A stretch of DNA of 64,000 nt from Nostoc sp. UHCC 0926. Its GTDB lineage: Bacteria; Cyanobacteriota; Cyanobacteriia; Cyanobacteriales; Nostocaceae. Below the pieces are notes generated by a model. It saw only the letters and a program-made list of their open reading frames with translations, ran no database searches and was not told where the DNA came from. The number at the start of each line of letters is the position of its first letter. The stretch's first letter is position 1. Positions 42,888-51,909 of the stretch are shown in pieces. A program made the position numbers and the translations under genes. The stretch is from positions 124,001 to 188,000 of the forward strand of contig NZ_CP117772.1 in the NCBI RefSeq assembly GCF_028623165.1, written 5' to 3'.

Positions 42888-43191
42888 TGGCTTGAAAAAT
42901 TCTGCCCCCGTGAATTATTTTATTGTTTTCCAATATTTTCGACACAAGAGTGCCTGCATTGTTAATAGTCTTCAAAGAATTTAAAGAATCTAAGGAAATA
43001 AGAGCATTTTTTTCTCACCAGAGACATAAAAGAGCGCTCATAGTATTGGTGAATGACATCAGAGGCTGCTATTAATTTGGAGCGTAGAGTCACGCAACAC
43101 ACCAGCAGTCTATTTGATGATTGATGCAAATGAAATGATCATTTTCTTAGAAGAAATTCTGGTTTATCTATCAGATACTAGGTAAGTCTCC
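42888..43191. other. intergenic, nothing recognised
   Basis: AT-rich sequence without repeats, hairpins or coding frames that I can support. Confidence 0.5.
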
Positions 43192-43545
43192 TTAAGGTAA
43201 GACATTATCTATGCTGAGTACCCACGGTATACCTTTGTCAACTGGAGAACTAACAGTAATTTTAGCTCTATTGGCAAACTGTTTTAAGTGGTCGGCAAAT
43301 TGGGGAACAGCTTTCATGATATTGCGATAGCTTTCCATATTATTACAAATCAATATCAACGTCAAAACGCCACTATTGATTTGGAAATACCAATGACAAC
43401 TCGATAACAAAATACGTGTCATGCGATCGCATGCTAAGAAAAAGCTTTTTTTAGTTGCTTCTTCAAGCTGTCTAAATAGTATTTCACTTAGCTTGATTGT
43501 TTGAGGTGAAGGCAAATCATCTGGATGCAGGCATGGTTGATTCAT
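43192..43545 (-). CDS. hypothetical protein
   Basis: A 117-residue protein: MNQPCLHPDDLPSPQTIKLS, EILFRQLEEATKKSFFLACD, RMTRILLSSCHWYFQINSGV, then LTLILICNNMESYRNIMKAV. Mixed alpha/beta with a conserved-looking CHWYFQ strand. No family I can name. It lies about 700 bp from the XRE regulator and is transcribed away from it. Single small gene without partners. Confidence 0.5.
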   Translation of the reverse strand: MNQPCLHPDDLPSPQTIKLSEILFRQLEEATKKSFFLACDRMTRILLSSCHWYFQINSGVLTLILICNNMESYRNIMKAVPQFADHLKQFANRAKITVSSPVDKGIPWVLSIDNVLP

Positions 43546-44231
43546 AAGATTTTGGCAAGCTTCAAAAATAAAAAAGCTGCGGTGAAGATTGGTACTTCTG
43601 ATTTTTTGCAGATTGAATATTGCAGAAAAATCAGGTTTACTAGATTATTGTTCTTGAGTGACAATCGACAACAAGTCTAACCACAACTGGGATAAGTGTG
43701 CTTGAGATTTGAGAGTGGAGCACGCATCAAATTATTGGCATTTAACCAAACAACCTCGACTAGCCCCAAGTATTCTGCTACTTCTTTGAGTAGGTTTTTT
43801 TGTTCTACTACAGCACTAATTCGTCAGGGTAATATTTACCCCAAAGAACTTTCATTGCTTAGTATGTTTTCTACGGCTTGCATTACTCGCCTATCAAGCA
43901 TCAAAGCTGAAACTAATCTCTAAAACTGTATTGGATACTACTTTTACCAACTAAATTGGTAAAAATTTTCTGCTAGACAAATGCTTTGTTTATCGGAATT
44001 TGGGGCTTTCGAGCCAAAATAGTAGGTAAAAAGTAACCACCCGCAAAAATAATTTGCGTTTAGCAAGGAAATTGGCAATTTCTGTGATAGTCTTTTTATA
44101 TGGGGAATCAAGAAAGCGAAAGCACAAGAAGTCTTCAAAGAGAAATGATGTAAACTCAAAGATCAGACTTTCGCCTTGGCAGATGCTTTGTTAAATCCGC
44201 TACGGCTTTTTGAAACCAACAGACAAAGCCA
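43546..44231. other. region between hypothetical gene and vnf regulator
   Basis: A minus-strand coding-like scrap at about 43930-43730 (LVSALMLDRRVMQAVENILS; KNLLKEVAEYLGLVEVVWLN) is broken by stops. The promoter of the regulator should lie in 44000-44230, but no clear operator or NtcA site (GTA-N8-TAC) was found by eye. Confidence 0.4.
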
Positions 44232-45404
44232 ATGAAGCAGGATAGTGACCTCCGTAATAACTTGAAGTCTATTAGAACTCGCTTAGGCATGAGCCAACAA
44301 GATTTGGCTAACATCGCTAGTGTGACTCGTCAGACTATTAGTGGTGTAGAGTCGGGACAATATGCTCCCTCAGTTGCCATAACACTTCGTTTGGCCAAAG
44401 CGCTTGGCTGTCAAGTTGAGGATCTATTCTGGTTAGAGCGGGATTTACCTAAAATTGAAGCCGTTCTTGCCAAGCCTGTTGCCTATGGTCAGCCGCTACG
44501 AGTCAGTCTGGCTCGCGTAGGAGGACAATGGATAGCTTATCCCTTGATTGGCAAGGATGCTTTTCGCCAAGATATGATTCCGGCCGACGGTGAAGCAGTT
44601 GCCGGGGTTCCCGCAAGGTATCTGGCGGGTGAGGATAAAAGCCGCATAGGTACAGATAAAGTTCAAGTGCGCCTTCTAGACGATAATCTGGATACCCTTC
44701 ACAACACAATTGTGATTGCTGGCTGTGCGCCTGTGATTTCACTCTGGGCGAGAGCAACTGAACGTTGGCATCCCCAACTGCGAGTCCAATTTAACTTCGC
44801 CAACAGCATGGCTGCATTATATAGTCTATGCCAAGGTGAAGCGCACATTGCCGGGATGCACTTGTATGATGCTGAGACTGGTGAGTATAATACTCCCTTT
44901 GTTCGAAATGTTCTGGCTGGGAGGGAAGCAGTTCTGATTACCCTTGGTGTATGGGAGGAGGGACTTTTGGTAAAGTCTGGTAACCCAAGAGGAATTAGAA
45001 CAGTTAGCGACTTGGTACAAGGGGGAGCGACTATTGTCAACCGCGAAATAGGTTCCGGTAGTCGTATGCTTTTGGAACAAACACTGCAAGAGCAGCAGAT
45101 ACCGTTCCATGCTGTCCAAGGCTTTGACCATATTGTTAAAAATCACCAAGATGTTGCCCAAGCTGTAGGATTAGGAGTTGTGGATGCAGGTATTAGTACG
45201 GCATCTATAGCTACCGCCTTTGGGCTGGGATTTGTTCCCCTACATCAATCAAGGTACGATTTAGTGATTCTCAAGGAATATCTAGAAGAAGCACCAGTAC
45301 AGCAGTTGCTTAGTACTTTAGGACATCGCCTGGTTCACTCACAATTTGAAATTCTCGGCGGTTACGATATCAGCAAAATCGGAGAAGTTGTAGCGACTGT
45401 TTAG
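44232..45404 (+). CDS. XRE-type regulator with molybdate-binding-like (PBP) domain
   Basis: A 390-residue one-component regulator. Residues 7-63 form a helix-turn-helix (LKSIRTRLGMSQQDLANIAS, VTRQTISGVESGQYAPSVAI, then LRLAKALGCQVEDLF). Residues about 85-385 are a periplasmic-binding-protein-like domain (IVIAGCAPVISLWARATERW, NFANSMAALYSLCQGEAHIA, GMHLYDAETGEYN, NREIGSGSRMLLEQTLQEQQ, then DVAQAVGLGVVDAGIS), the molybdate/tungstate-sensing type fused to a DNA-binding domain. Its position 560 bp upstream of vnfH suggests metal-responsive control of the alternative nitrogenase. This assignment is inference; the ligand could be molybdate or vanadate. Confidence 0.8.
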   Translation: MKQDSDLRNNLKSIRTRLGMSQQDLANIASVTRQTISGVESGQYAPSVAITLRLAKALGCQVEDLFWLERDLPKIEAVLAKPVAYGQPLRVSLARVGGQWIAYPLIGKDAFRQDMIPADGEAVAGVPARYLAGEDKSRIGTDKVQVRLLDDNLDTLHNTIVIAGCAPVISLWARATERWHPQLRVQFNFANSMAALYSLCQGEAHIAGMHLYDAETGEYNTPFVRNVLAGREAVLITLGVWEEGLLVKSGNPRGIRTVSDLVQGGATIVNREIGSGSRMLLEQTLQEQQIPFHAVQGFDHIVKNHQDVAQAVGLGVVDAGISTASIATAFGLGFVPLHQSRYDLVILKEYLEEAPVQQLLSTLGHRLVHSQFEILGGYDISKIGEVVATV

Positions 45405-45964
45405 AGTGGATTGCAATGCTTAGTTGGTTGTGTGGTTAAAGGAAAACTTGGCGTAAATTTAAATTCCTGCTGGAACTACTCTTTAGGTATGAGCAACCTT
45501 CAGACGATTACAACAACTGACAATGCTGAATTCGGAATTTGTAATAACGCTCTCTACGAGACGCTCTTGCTAGCAAGAACCCCGTAGGAGTATGCGGATC
45601 TCCCTAACGTAATTCGTAATTGAATAAATTCGGATTGAATTTGGGTTTCTAGCTTGGAATCTATAGCTTTCTTTTTTCCAATTGGTATTACTACCCCCAG
45701 AGAAATTATTTGAGTGAGCCGATGGTAATACTTGCAATATTCCTTGAGTGATGTCTTATCGCTTTAGCTATTAGTCAGAAAAAACAATGACTAATGACCA
45801 ACGAAAACTGACCAAAACGTGAATATGTTCTGGATTCTGACTCTTTTTGCTGTAGAACGAGCACCTCCAACGACGTTCTACACATGGTCACTGCTGTAAC
45901 TTGACAGTGGCATTGCTCATAAACCAAAAGACCTACCAAACAAACAATTGCAGGATAAATTATC
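45405..45964. promoter_or_regulatory. upstream region of vnfH
   Basis: 560 bp without coding capacity. It carries a repeat remnant (tctctacgagacgctcttgc at 45552) and a candidate leader from about 45800. No perfect NtcA box, NifA-type or molybdate-operator sequence was identified by eye. The ribosome site before vnfH is gcaggataa. Confidence 0.45.
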
Positions 45965-46933
45965 ATGTCCGACGAAAAAATTAGACAGATTGCTTTTTAC
46001 GGTAAAGGCGGTATTGGTAAATCTACCACTTCCCAAAACACCCTGGCTGCTATGGCAGAAGTGGGTAAGCGGATTTTGATTGTGGGATGCGACCCGAAAG
46101 CTGACTCTACCCGTTTGATTCTGCACTGTAAAGCTCAAACCACCGTGTTGCACCTCGCTGCTGAACGAGGTGCTGTGGAAGATATTGAACTTGAAGAAGT
46201 AGTTATCAATGGTTTCCGAGATATCAAATGCGTGGAATCTGGTGGACCTGAACCTGGTGTAGGTTGCGCCGGTCGTGGTATCATCACCGCTATCAACTTC
46301 CTCGAAGAAAACGGTGCTTACTCAAATGTAGATTTCGTATCCTACGACGTGTTGGGCGACGTTGTGTGCGGTGGTTTCGCCATGCCAATTCGTGAAGGTA
46401 AAGCCCAAGAAATCTACATCGTTACCTCCGGTGAAATGATGGCAATGTTTGCTGCTAATAACATCTCTCGCGGTGTTCTCAAGTACGCCCATACTGGCGG
46501 CGTGCGTTTGGGAGGTCTAATTTGTAACAGTCGTAATACTGATAGAGAAGACGAACTGATTAGCACATTGGCGGCCAGATTGAGTACTCAGATGATTCAC
46601 TTTGTTCCCCGCGACAACATCGTGCAACACGCAGAATTGCGCCGGATGACTGTCAACGAGTACGCACCCGATAGCAATCAAGCTAATGAATACCGGACAT
46701 TAGCAGACAAGATTATCAACAATACAAATCTTGCTGTTCCCACACCTATTGAGATGGACGAGCTAGAAGATTTGTTGATTGAATTTGGTATTCTCGAAAG
46801 CGAAGAAAATGCTGCAAAACTGATAGGTGCTGCTAACGCTCAAGCAGATGGTGAGAAAAAGCTAGAAGATGCTGAAGGCGAAGCACTAGAAGCGCTGAAA
46901 AAAGGAAATGTAGAAATAGTTTCCGGGAGTTAA
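45965..46933 (+). CDS. vnfH: dinitrogenase reductase, vanadium type
   Basis: A 322-residue iron protein that passes electrons from a 4Fe-4S cluster to dinitrogenase with ATP hydrolysis. P-loop GKGGIGKST at 13-21; cluster cysteines Cys101 (GVGCAGRG) and Cys135 (DVVCGGFAMP); Arg104 is the ADP-ribosylation-type site. All NifH landmarks are intact. The Vnf assignment rests on the adjacent vnfEN and the Mo/V sensor and Mop genes. Compared with about 290-297 residues for usual NifH, it has a C-terminal tail of about 28 residues rich in Lys, Glu and Ala (GEKKLEDAEGEALEALKKGN). vnfDGK are not here. Heterocyst or vegetative expression cannot be decided from the sequence. Confidence 0.92.
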   Translation: MSDEKIRQIAFYGKGGIGKSTTSQNTLAAMAEVGKRILIVGCDPKADSTRLILHCKAQTTVLHLAAERGAVEDIELEEVVINGFRDIKCVESGGPEPGVGCAGRGIITAINFLEENGAYSNVDFVSYDVLGDVVCGGFAMPIREGKAQEIYIVTSGEMMAMFAANNISRGVLKYAHTGGVRLGGLICNSRNTDREDELISTLAARLSTQMIHFVPRDNIVQHAELRRMTVNEYAPDSNQANEYRTLADKIINNTNLAVPTPIEMDELEDLLIEFGILESEENAAKLIGAANAQADGEKKLEDAEGEALEALKKGNVEIVSGS

Positions 46934-46984
46934 AACAAGTAAGGTTCTTTGTCTGACTCAGGTGCTAAATACAGAGTAAATATT

Positions 46985-47006
46985 AGGTGGGCGAGAATAG
47001 CCCACC
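46985..47006 (+). terminator. hairpin downstream of vnfH
   Basis: ggtgggc and gcccacc around a 7-base loop, about 50 bases after the vnfH stop. No T-tract; may stabilise the vnfH transcript. Confidence 0.45.
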
Positions 47007-47182
47007 CTCTCACCAATTGTTTAGAATGGAGGTAATCGAATAGCTAATCTTAACTTATATGTGTTTAATTTTCCCTGTATTAACACTAATTTTCCTAGTG
47101 TATACAGCAAAATTAACACTTCAATAGTCTAGTTCACGTTTTTGTTTTTTCCTTCTCTAATTTAGTTGGTTGTTTATGCTTT

Positions 47183-47221
47183 AGGGAATGGGGAATTCTC
47201 TTTCTCATTCCCTTTTTTTTT
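47183..47221 (+). terminator. intrinsic terminator between vnfH and vnfE
   Basis: Arms agggaatg and cattccct followed by nine T. It separates vnfH from vnfEN, implying that vnfEN has its own promoter within 47222-47317 or depends on read-through. Confidence 0.7.
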
Positions 47222-47317
47222 AATGTTTTAGATATACAGCTAATAAATGAAATTCCTCTAAAAGTATTTGGAAATTCAGTTAATACCTAATAACTTCTAC
47301 CTATTGTCACCAAACAA

Positions 47318-48724
47318 ATGAATCCCACCCCACGAAAAATCAACGATTCACTCAGTGACTCAAATTCTGAAGATGCTCCTCAGCAGCAGATACAAAAGAA
47401 AAAAAAGTCTTCTACACAATTACCCCAACCTGGAACAACTCAAGGGAGTTGCGCTTTTGATAGTGCAATGATTACTCTAGTACCAATCACCGATGCTGCT
47501 CATGTAGTCCACGGGCCAAGTGGCTGTGCTGCCAGTATTTGGGGAAGTTACAGCAGTCTCTCCTCTGATTCGATGTTGTACAAGATACGCTTTAGCACCG
47601 ACATCGATGAGAACGATATCATCTTCGGTGGAGCCAAAAAGCTGTACAAAGGCATTTTAGAATTACAAAGACGCTACAAACCTGCGGCGGTATTTGTTTA
47701 CTCCACTTGTATCACCGCCCTGATTGGGGATGACATTGAGGGAGTTTGCAAAGATGCCACCGAGAAAACAGGAATACCCACTATCCCTGTACATTGTCCT
47801 GGATTCATTGGAAACCAAAATTTGGGCAACCGTGTTGCTGGTGAAGCAATGCTTTCACATGTTATTGGAACAGCTGAACCAGATACTAGTACACCCTATG
47901 ACATTAACCTAATTGGTGAATATAACATCGCAGGTGCAATATGGAACGTTCTACCGTTATTGGAGAAATTAGGTATTCGAGTTTTGGCAAAAATTACAGG
48001 TGATGCTGTCTACAAAGAAGTTTGCTATGCCCATCGTGCCAAGCTTAACGTGATCCTCTTCTCCAGAGCACTAATCAACATGGCAAAAAGCATGGAGAAA
48101 CAATATGGCATTCCCTATATTGAAGAGTCTATTTATGGCATAGAGCAAATCAATCAGTGCCTAAGGAACATCGCCGCAAAGTTGGGCCATCCTGATTTGG
48201 AAGAACGTACAGAAAAACTAATTGCAGAAGAAACTGCTGCTTTAGAAGCGAAACTCGCTCTTTATATCACCCAATTGCAAGGTAAGCGCATTATCCTTTC
48301 TATTGGAAATTTCAAGAGTTGGTTGATTATCTTTGCGGCTAAGAAATTGGGGATGAAAGTTATTGCTATTCTTACTAAGAATAATACTGAGGAGGATAGA
48401 ATTAGAGTCAAAACTTTGCTGGGTCAGGATGGCATAATTCTAGAACAAAATAGTCCTCAAGAAATCCTACAGATAATTAACGAAAATCAAGCTGATATGT
48501 TAATTGTTGATAAACGCCATCAAGATATCTCTCTCATAGCTAGGATTCCATTCCTAGACATTAATCAAGAACGCAACCATCCCTATGCAGGCTACATAGG
48601 AATTTTAGAGGTGACACAAGAACTGTATGCCGCTTTTTACAACCCTGTGTGGGAGCAAGTATGCCAGCCAGCCCCGTGGTCAGAGGATGAGGAAGCAGGA
48701 AATTCTCTAGAGGAGGACGTTTGA
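47318..48724 (+). CDS. vnfE: vanadium-nitrogenase cofactor scaffold subunit VnfE
   Basis: A 468-residue NifE/VnfE-type protein that, with VnfN, forms the scaffold on which the iron-vanadium cofactor is finished. Conserved cysteines occur in QGSCAFDSAMITLVPITDAA, HGPSGCAASIWG and VYSTCITALIGDDIEGVCKD. PVHCPGFIGNQNLGNRVAGE and IGEYNIAGAIWNVLPLLEKL are NifE-like. The N-terminal 35 residues are polar and lysine-rich. The stop codon overlaps the vnfN start, so the two subunits are translationally coupled. No conserved catalytic cofactor ligand (as in NifD) is expected. Starts at ATG 47318. Confidence 0.88.
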   Translation: MNPTPRKINDSLSDSNSEDAPQQQIQKKKKSSTQLPQPGTTQGSCAFDSAMITLVPITDAAHVVHGPSGCAASIWGSYSSLSSDSMLYKIRFSTDIDENDIIFGGAKKLYKGILELQRRYKPAAVFVYSTCITALIGDDIEGVCKDATEKTGIPTIPVHCPGFIGNQNLGNRVAGEAMLSHVIGTAEPDTSTPYDINLIGEYNIAGAIWNVLPLLEKLGIRVLAKITGDAVYKEVCYAHRAKLNVILFSRALINMAKSMEKQYGIPYIEESIYGIEQINQCLRNIAAKLGHPDLEERTEKLIAEETAALEAKLALYITQLQGKRIILSIGNFKSWLIIFAAKKLGMKVIAILTKNNTEEDRIRVKTLLGQDGIILEQNSPQEILQIINENQADMLIVDKRHQDISLIARIPFLDINQERNHPYAGYIGILEVTQELYAAFYNPVWEQVCQPAPWSEDEEAGNSLEEDV

Positions 48725-50034
48725 TGGCGATTATTAGCGTTACGAGTACATCAGTTGCAGTTAATCCCCTGAAGCAAAGTCAAACTGTAGGTGCAGTTTT
48801 AGCCTTTTTGGGGTTGAAGGGAATGATGCCTTTATTACATGGTTCTCAAGGCTGTACTGCTTTAACTAAGGCAGTATTAGTACAGCATTTGCGTCAGGCG
48901 ATTCCCCTTTCCAGTACAGCAATGACAGAAGTTGCAACCATTTTGGGTGGTGAGGAAAGAGTTGAACAAGCAATCTTGACTTTGGTGCAGAGATCCAAAC
49001 CAGAAATTATCGGTCTTTGTAGCACTGGACTCGTGGAAACCAGAGGAGATGACATGGGGCGCTTTGTTAAGGAGATTCGCTACCGTCACCCAGAACTAGA
49101 TTATTTACCAATTGTGCTTGTCTCTACACCAGATTTTAAAGGTACATTACAGGATGGCTTTGCTGGTGCAGTTGAGAGTATAGTCAGGGAAATCCCCCAA
49201 AAAAGCTCCAAGCAAGACGCTTGTCCTACACAAATCACTATTTTGGCGAGTTCTGCCTTCACACCAGGAGATGTACAGGAAATCAAAGAGATTGTCACTT
49301 CTTTTGGACTCATACCTATTGTTGTACCTGACCTTTCTGGCTCACTAGATGGTCATATAGAAGATTCTTCGACTGCCATCACAGCCAATGGCACAAATGC
49401 AGCACAGTTGCGCTCAATTGGCAGTTCTGTATTCACTTTGGCATTAGGTGAGAGTATGCGGGGTGCAGCGCAAATTTTGAATAAGAGATTCAATATACCT
49501 TACGAGGTATTTGGTGAACTGACGGGACTAACAGCAGTAGATAAATTCCTGCAAGCATTGGCAGATATCAGTGGTGTCAGGATACCTGAAAAATACCGCC
49601 GTCAACGCCGTCAGTTACAACATGTGATGTTGGAGAATCACTTTTACTTTGGTTGCAAGCGAGTTTCTTTGGCGTTGGAACCAGATTTACTTTGGTCAAC
49701 AGTTTCTTTCATGCGATCGCTCGGAGTTCAGATTCATGCAGCAGTGACAACAACACGCTTTCCTCTGCTGGAAAAACTTCCGATTAAAAGCATTACCATC
49801 GGCGATTTGGAAGACTTTGAGCAACTGGCGGTTGGGTCTGATTTGCTAATTACCAACTCTCATGGAGTGGCGATCGCTCAACGCTTAAAAATTCCTCTCT
49901 ATCGTCAAGGGATTCCCATTTTTGACCGCTTAGATCATGGTCAGCTCACCAAGGTTGGCTATCAAGGTACCATGCAACTTTTATTTGATATTGGCAACCT
50001 GTTTTTAGAGCAAGAAACAAAGGTTAAGCATTAA
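48724..50034 (+). CDS. vnfN: vanadium-nitrogenase cofactor scaffold subunit VnfN
   Basis: A 436-residue NifN/VnfN-type protein starting at ATG 48724, overlapping the vnfE stop in tgatg. Landmarks: QSQTVGAVLAFLGLKGMMPL, LHGSQGCTALTKAVLVQHLR, LCSTGLVETRGDDMGRFVKE, VSTPDFKGTLQDGFAGAVES, and YEVFGELTGLTAVDKFLQAL. It pairs with VnfE in cofactor assembly in the cytoplasm. Length fits the NifN family. A weak hairpin (ttaccaatattcttggtaa, about 50065) follows. Confidence 0.88.
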   Translation: MAIISVTSTSVAVNPLKQSQTVGAVLAFLGLKGMMPLLHGSQGCTALTKAVLVQHLRQAIPLSSTAMTEVATILGGEERVEQAILTLVQRSKPEIIGLCSTGLVETRGDDMGRFVKEIRYRHPELDYLPIVLVSTPDFKGTLQDGFAGAVESIVREIPQKSSKQDACPTQITILASSAFTPGDVQEIKEIVTSFGLIPIVVPDLSGSLDGHIEDSSTAITANGTNAAQLRSIGSSVFTLALGESMRGAAQILNKRFNIPYEVFGELTGLTAVDKFLQALADISGVRIPEKYRRQRRQLQHVMLENHFYFGCKRVSLALEPDLLWSTVSFMRSLGVQIHAAVTTTRFPLLEKLPIKSITIGDLEDFEQLAVGSDLLITNSHGVAIAQRLKIPLYRQGIPIFDRLDHGQLTKVGYQGTMQLLFDIGNLFLEQETKVKH

Positions 50035-50229
50035 ACAGAGCTAACTCTAACTGTTCATCACAGTTTTACCAATATTCTTGGTAAGATGTAGCACAAGATA
50101 CAATCTTGCAGATCAACTTCAGCTTTGATAGTTACTATCAAACCGTATACTTCATTAAGAATATACCAACTGATGCCAGTAACTAGGCACTAGCTTCTGC
50201 GTTGACTTAAATTAAGTCTTCTACTGTTG

Positions 50230-51165
50230 ATGAATCCAGCACAGCTAAAAAAAACAACTGCTAAAACGAGTCGTGTTTCAAGAAAGCTTCGCCACCGTTT
50301 TGATTTTACACAATCTGCGATGCCTGCGGCGGGCTACGCCTACGCACCATCTTTGCTTACCTGGTTCGAGGTTATTGGCTACACAGTTTTGTTAGAGCCA
50401 GATATTGCTTTGGGTAAGCATCAGATAGGGCGCAGCAGTTATAGTGATGTGGTTTTGTATCAGCGCCTTTGTAGTGCTTTGCAGAAAATTAACCCCACAA
50501 AACCTGATGAGGCGATCGCCGCAGCTATCCATCAGGTTAGTTACACAGAGAGTTTCGACTTGCCAAAAAATAACCGTCGCTTTCACAAATTCTTGATCAA
50601 TGGTGTGGAAGTTGAATACCTGTATAACGAAGAAATAGTTCATGACAAAGTGTGGCTCATTGATCCGTCTGATCTACTGAACAATGATTGGCTAGCCATT
50701 CATCCCTTGACTGTAGTTGAGGGGAGTCATGCTCACTGTCCTGATGTAGTCGTCTTTATCAACGGTTTACCCTTGGCGGTTATTGTCTCGATTCAGCCAA
50801 GTAATGAACAGGCCACTTTCAAAGAAGGTTATCAGCAAATTCAGACCTACTGTCAACAAATACCTAAGCTGTTTTCCTACAACACGTTCCTAGTTATTAC
50901 TTATGGAAATCGGGCCCGAATCGGTACATTAACCTCGGACTGGGAGGAGTTTTTACCCTGGCACACGATTGATGGTGAAGACTTTCCTGCCAAAAGCGCA
51001 ACTGAACTAGAGGTGCTAATTCAAGGCATTTTTGATAAACGGCGTTTTTTCGAGTTGGTCAAGCACTTCGTGGTGTTTGAATCAAACGAAATCAGGCTCA
51101 CTAAAAAGCTGCTTCGCCGACCTTTTTGTACAATCCCAAATTCCAACAAAAGGTTTAACTATTAA
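50230..51165 (+). pseudogene. type I restriction HsdR N-terminal domain, catalytically dead fragment
   Basis: A 311-residue frame. Residues about 60-250 match the HsdR N-terminal nuclease domain: EAIAAAIHQVSYTESFDLPK, NNRRFHKFLINGVEVEYLYN, CPDVVVFINGLPLAVIVSIQ, and SYNTFLVITYGNRARIGTLT. The usual active-site ExK (VIELKN) is replaced by VIVSIQ at 185-190: the Glu and Lys are gone, while Asp173 remains. Residues 30-40 (SAMPAAGYAYA) are encoded by the dispersed repeat at 50317-50346. The helicase domains are missing and the end is scrambled after FELVKHFVVFE. It sits between vnfN and the mop gene. Confidence 0.75.
50317..50346. repeat. short dispersed repeat inside a reading frame
   Basis: gcgatgcctgcggcgggcta, then cgcctacgca, in frame as AMPAAGYAYA within the HsdR relic. 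Same family as 10869 and 13885. Confidence 0.75.
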
Positions 51166-51178
51166 GGAGTACCAGAAT

Positions 51179-51385
51179 ATGGAAATTAGCGCTCGTAATA
51201 CATTAAAAGGAACTATTAAGGCAGTTCAAACTGGAGCCATTAATAGCGAAATTACACTAGAAATTGCACCAGGTATAGAGATAACTGCAATCATTACTAA
51301 GGAGTCTGTAGATAATCTTCAGCTTCAGCCAGGAAAACAAGCACAAGCAATTATCAAAGCATCAGATGTGATAATTGGTGTATAA
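51179..51385 (+). CDS. Mop-type molybdate-binding protein
   Basis: A 68-residue single Mop/TOBE domain: MEISARNTLKGTIKAVQTGA, INSEITLEIAPGIEITAIIT, KESVDNLQLQPGKQAQAIIK, then ASDVIIGV. These small proteins assemble into hexamers that bind molybdate or tungstate as a store or sensor. The start ATG 51179 follows a strong ribosome site (aaggag). The location beside vnf genes fits a role in Mo/V discrimination, which is inference. The 5' leader overlaps the end of the HsdR relic. Confidence 0.85.
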   Translation: MEISARNTLKGTIKAVQTGAINSEITLEIAPGIEITAIITKESVDNLQLQPGKQAQAIIKASDVIIGV

Positions 51386-51452
51386 AACAAAGCGTTAATA
51401 ATTGAACATGTATATAGCAGTCCTATCTGATTTGTGAAAATTCTCGGTGTCC

Positions 51453-51486
51453 AGATACCCGACTTCATAAAAGTTGTCGGGTATCT
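51453..51486 (+). terminator. intrinsic terminator after mop
   Basis: agatacccgac and gtcgggtatct with a short loop, followed by aattttt. Confidence 0.7.
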
Positions 51487-51597
51487 AATTTTTCATAAAT
51501 GATTTAGGATTGCTATAGTATTAACTTAATATTTCGAGTAACTCCAAATATTGAGTTAATACGACGCTTAACGGTTCAAACCCATTCAACATATATA

Positions 51598-51632
51598 AAA
51601 AACGGTAGATTCTTAATCGCTCTACCGTTTTT
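51598..51632. terminator. bidirectional terminator
   Basis: Perfect inverted repeat aaaaacggtaga/tctaccgttttt; A-run on one side and T-run on the other. It lies between the convergent mop and minus-strand genes. Confidence 0.75.
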
Positions 51633-51639
51633 CAAAGTC

Positions 51640-51906
51640 TTAAATTTGAGACTTAATTAAATGAAAGTACCACTCTTCTACTGTTGTCAATACTTCCTCG
51701 CCTATAACTCGTCCTAGAGTTTTTTTAGAAGTGAAGGTAAAAGTATTACCATTGTTAATTATTTGTCGTATCTCCTTACACATTGGGTATTCATCTACCT
51801 CACTCAACCTTACCCAAGCTTTAGATCCGGTGAGTGCAACAAATAGCTGGTTATGAAGGCTTATACTGCTGGCATAAAATTTGACCCCTGAAAACTTTCC
51901 AAACAC
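51640..51906 (-). CDS. small hypothetical protein downstream of adenosine kinase
   Basis: An 88-codon frame, GTG start at 51906, three bases after the kinase stop. KFYASSISLHNQLFVALTGS, KAWVRLSEVDEYPMCKEIRQ, then a helix and EEVLTTVEEWYFHLIKSQI. No family recognised. Co-transcription with the kinase is very likely from the spacing. The start codon is uncertain because no ATG exists before residue 43. Confidence 0.5.
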   Translation of the reverse strand: MFGKFSGVKFYASSISLHNQLFVALTGSKAWVRLSEVDEYPMCKEIRQIINNGNTFTFTSKKTLGRVIGEEVLTTVEEWYFHLIKSQI

Positions 51907-51909
51907 CCT

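Noticed and set aside
45405..45964. NtcA-binding site upstream of vnfH
   Set aside because: No GTA-N8-TAC match with a suitable -10 element was found by eye; nearest candidates miss the second half-site.
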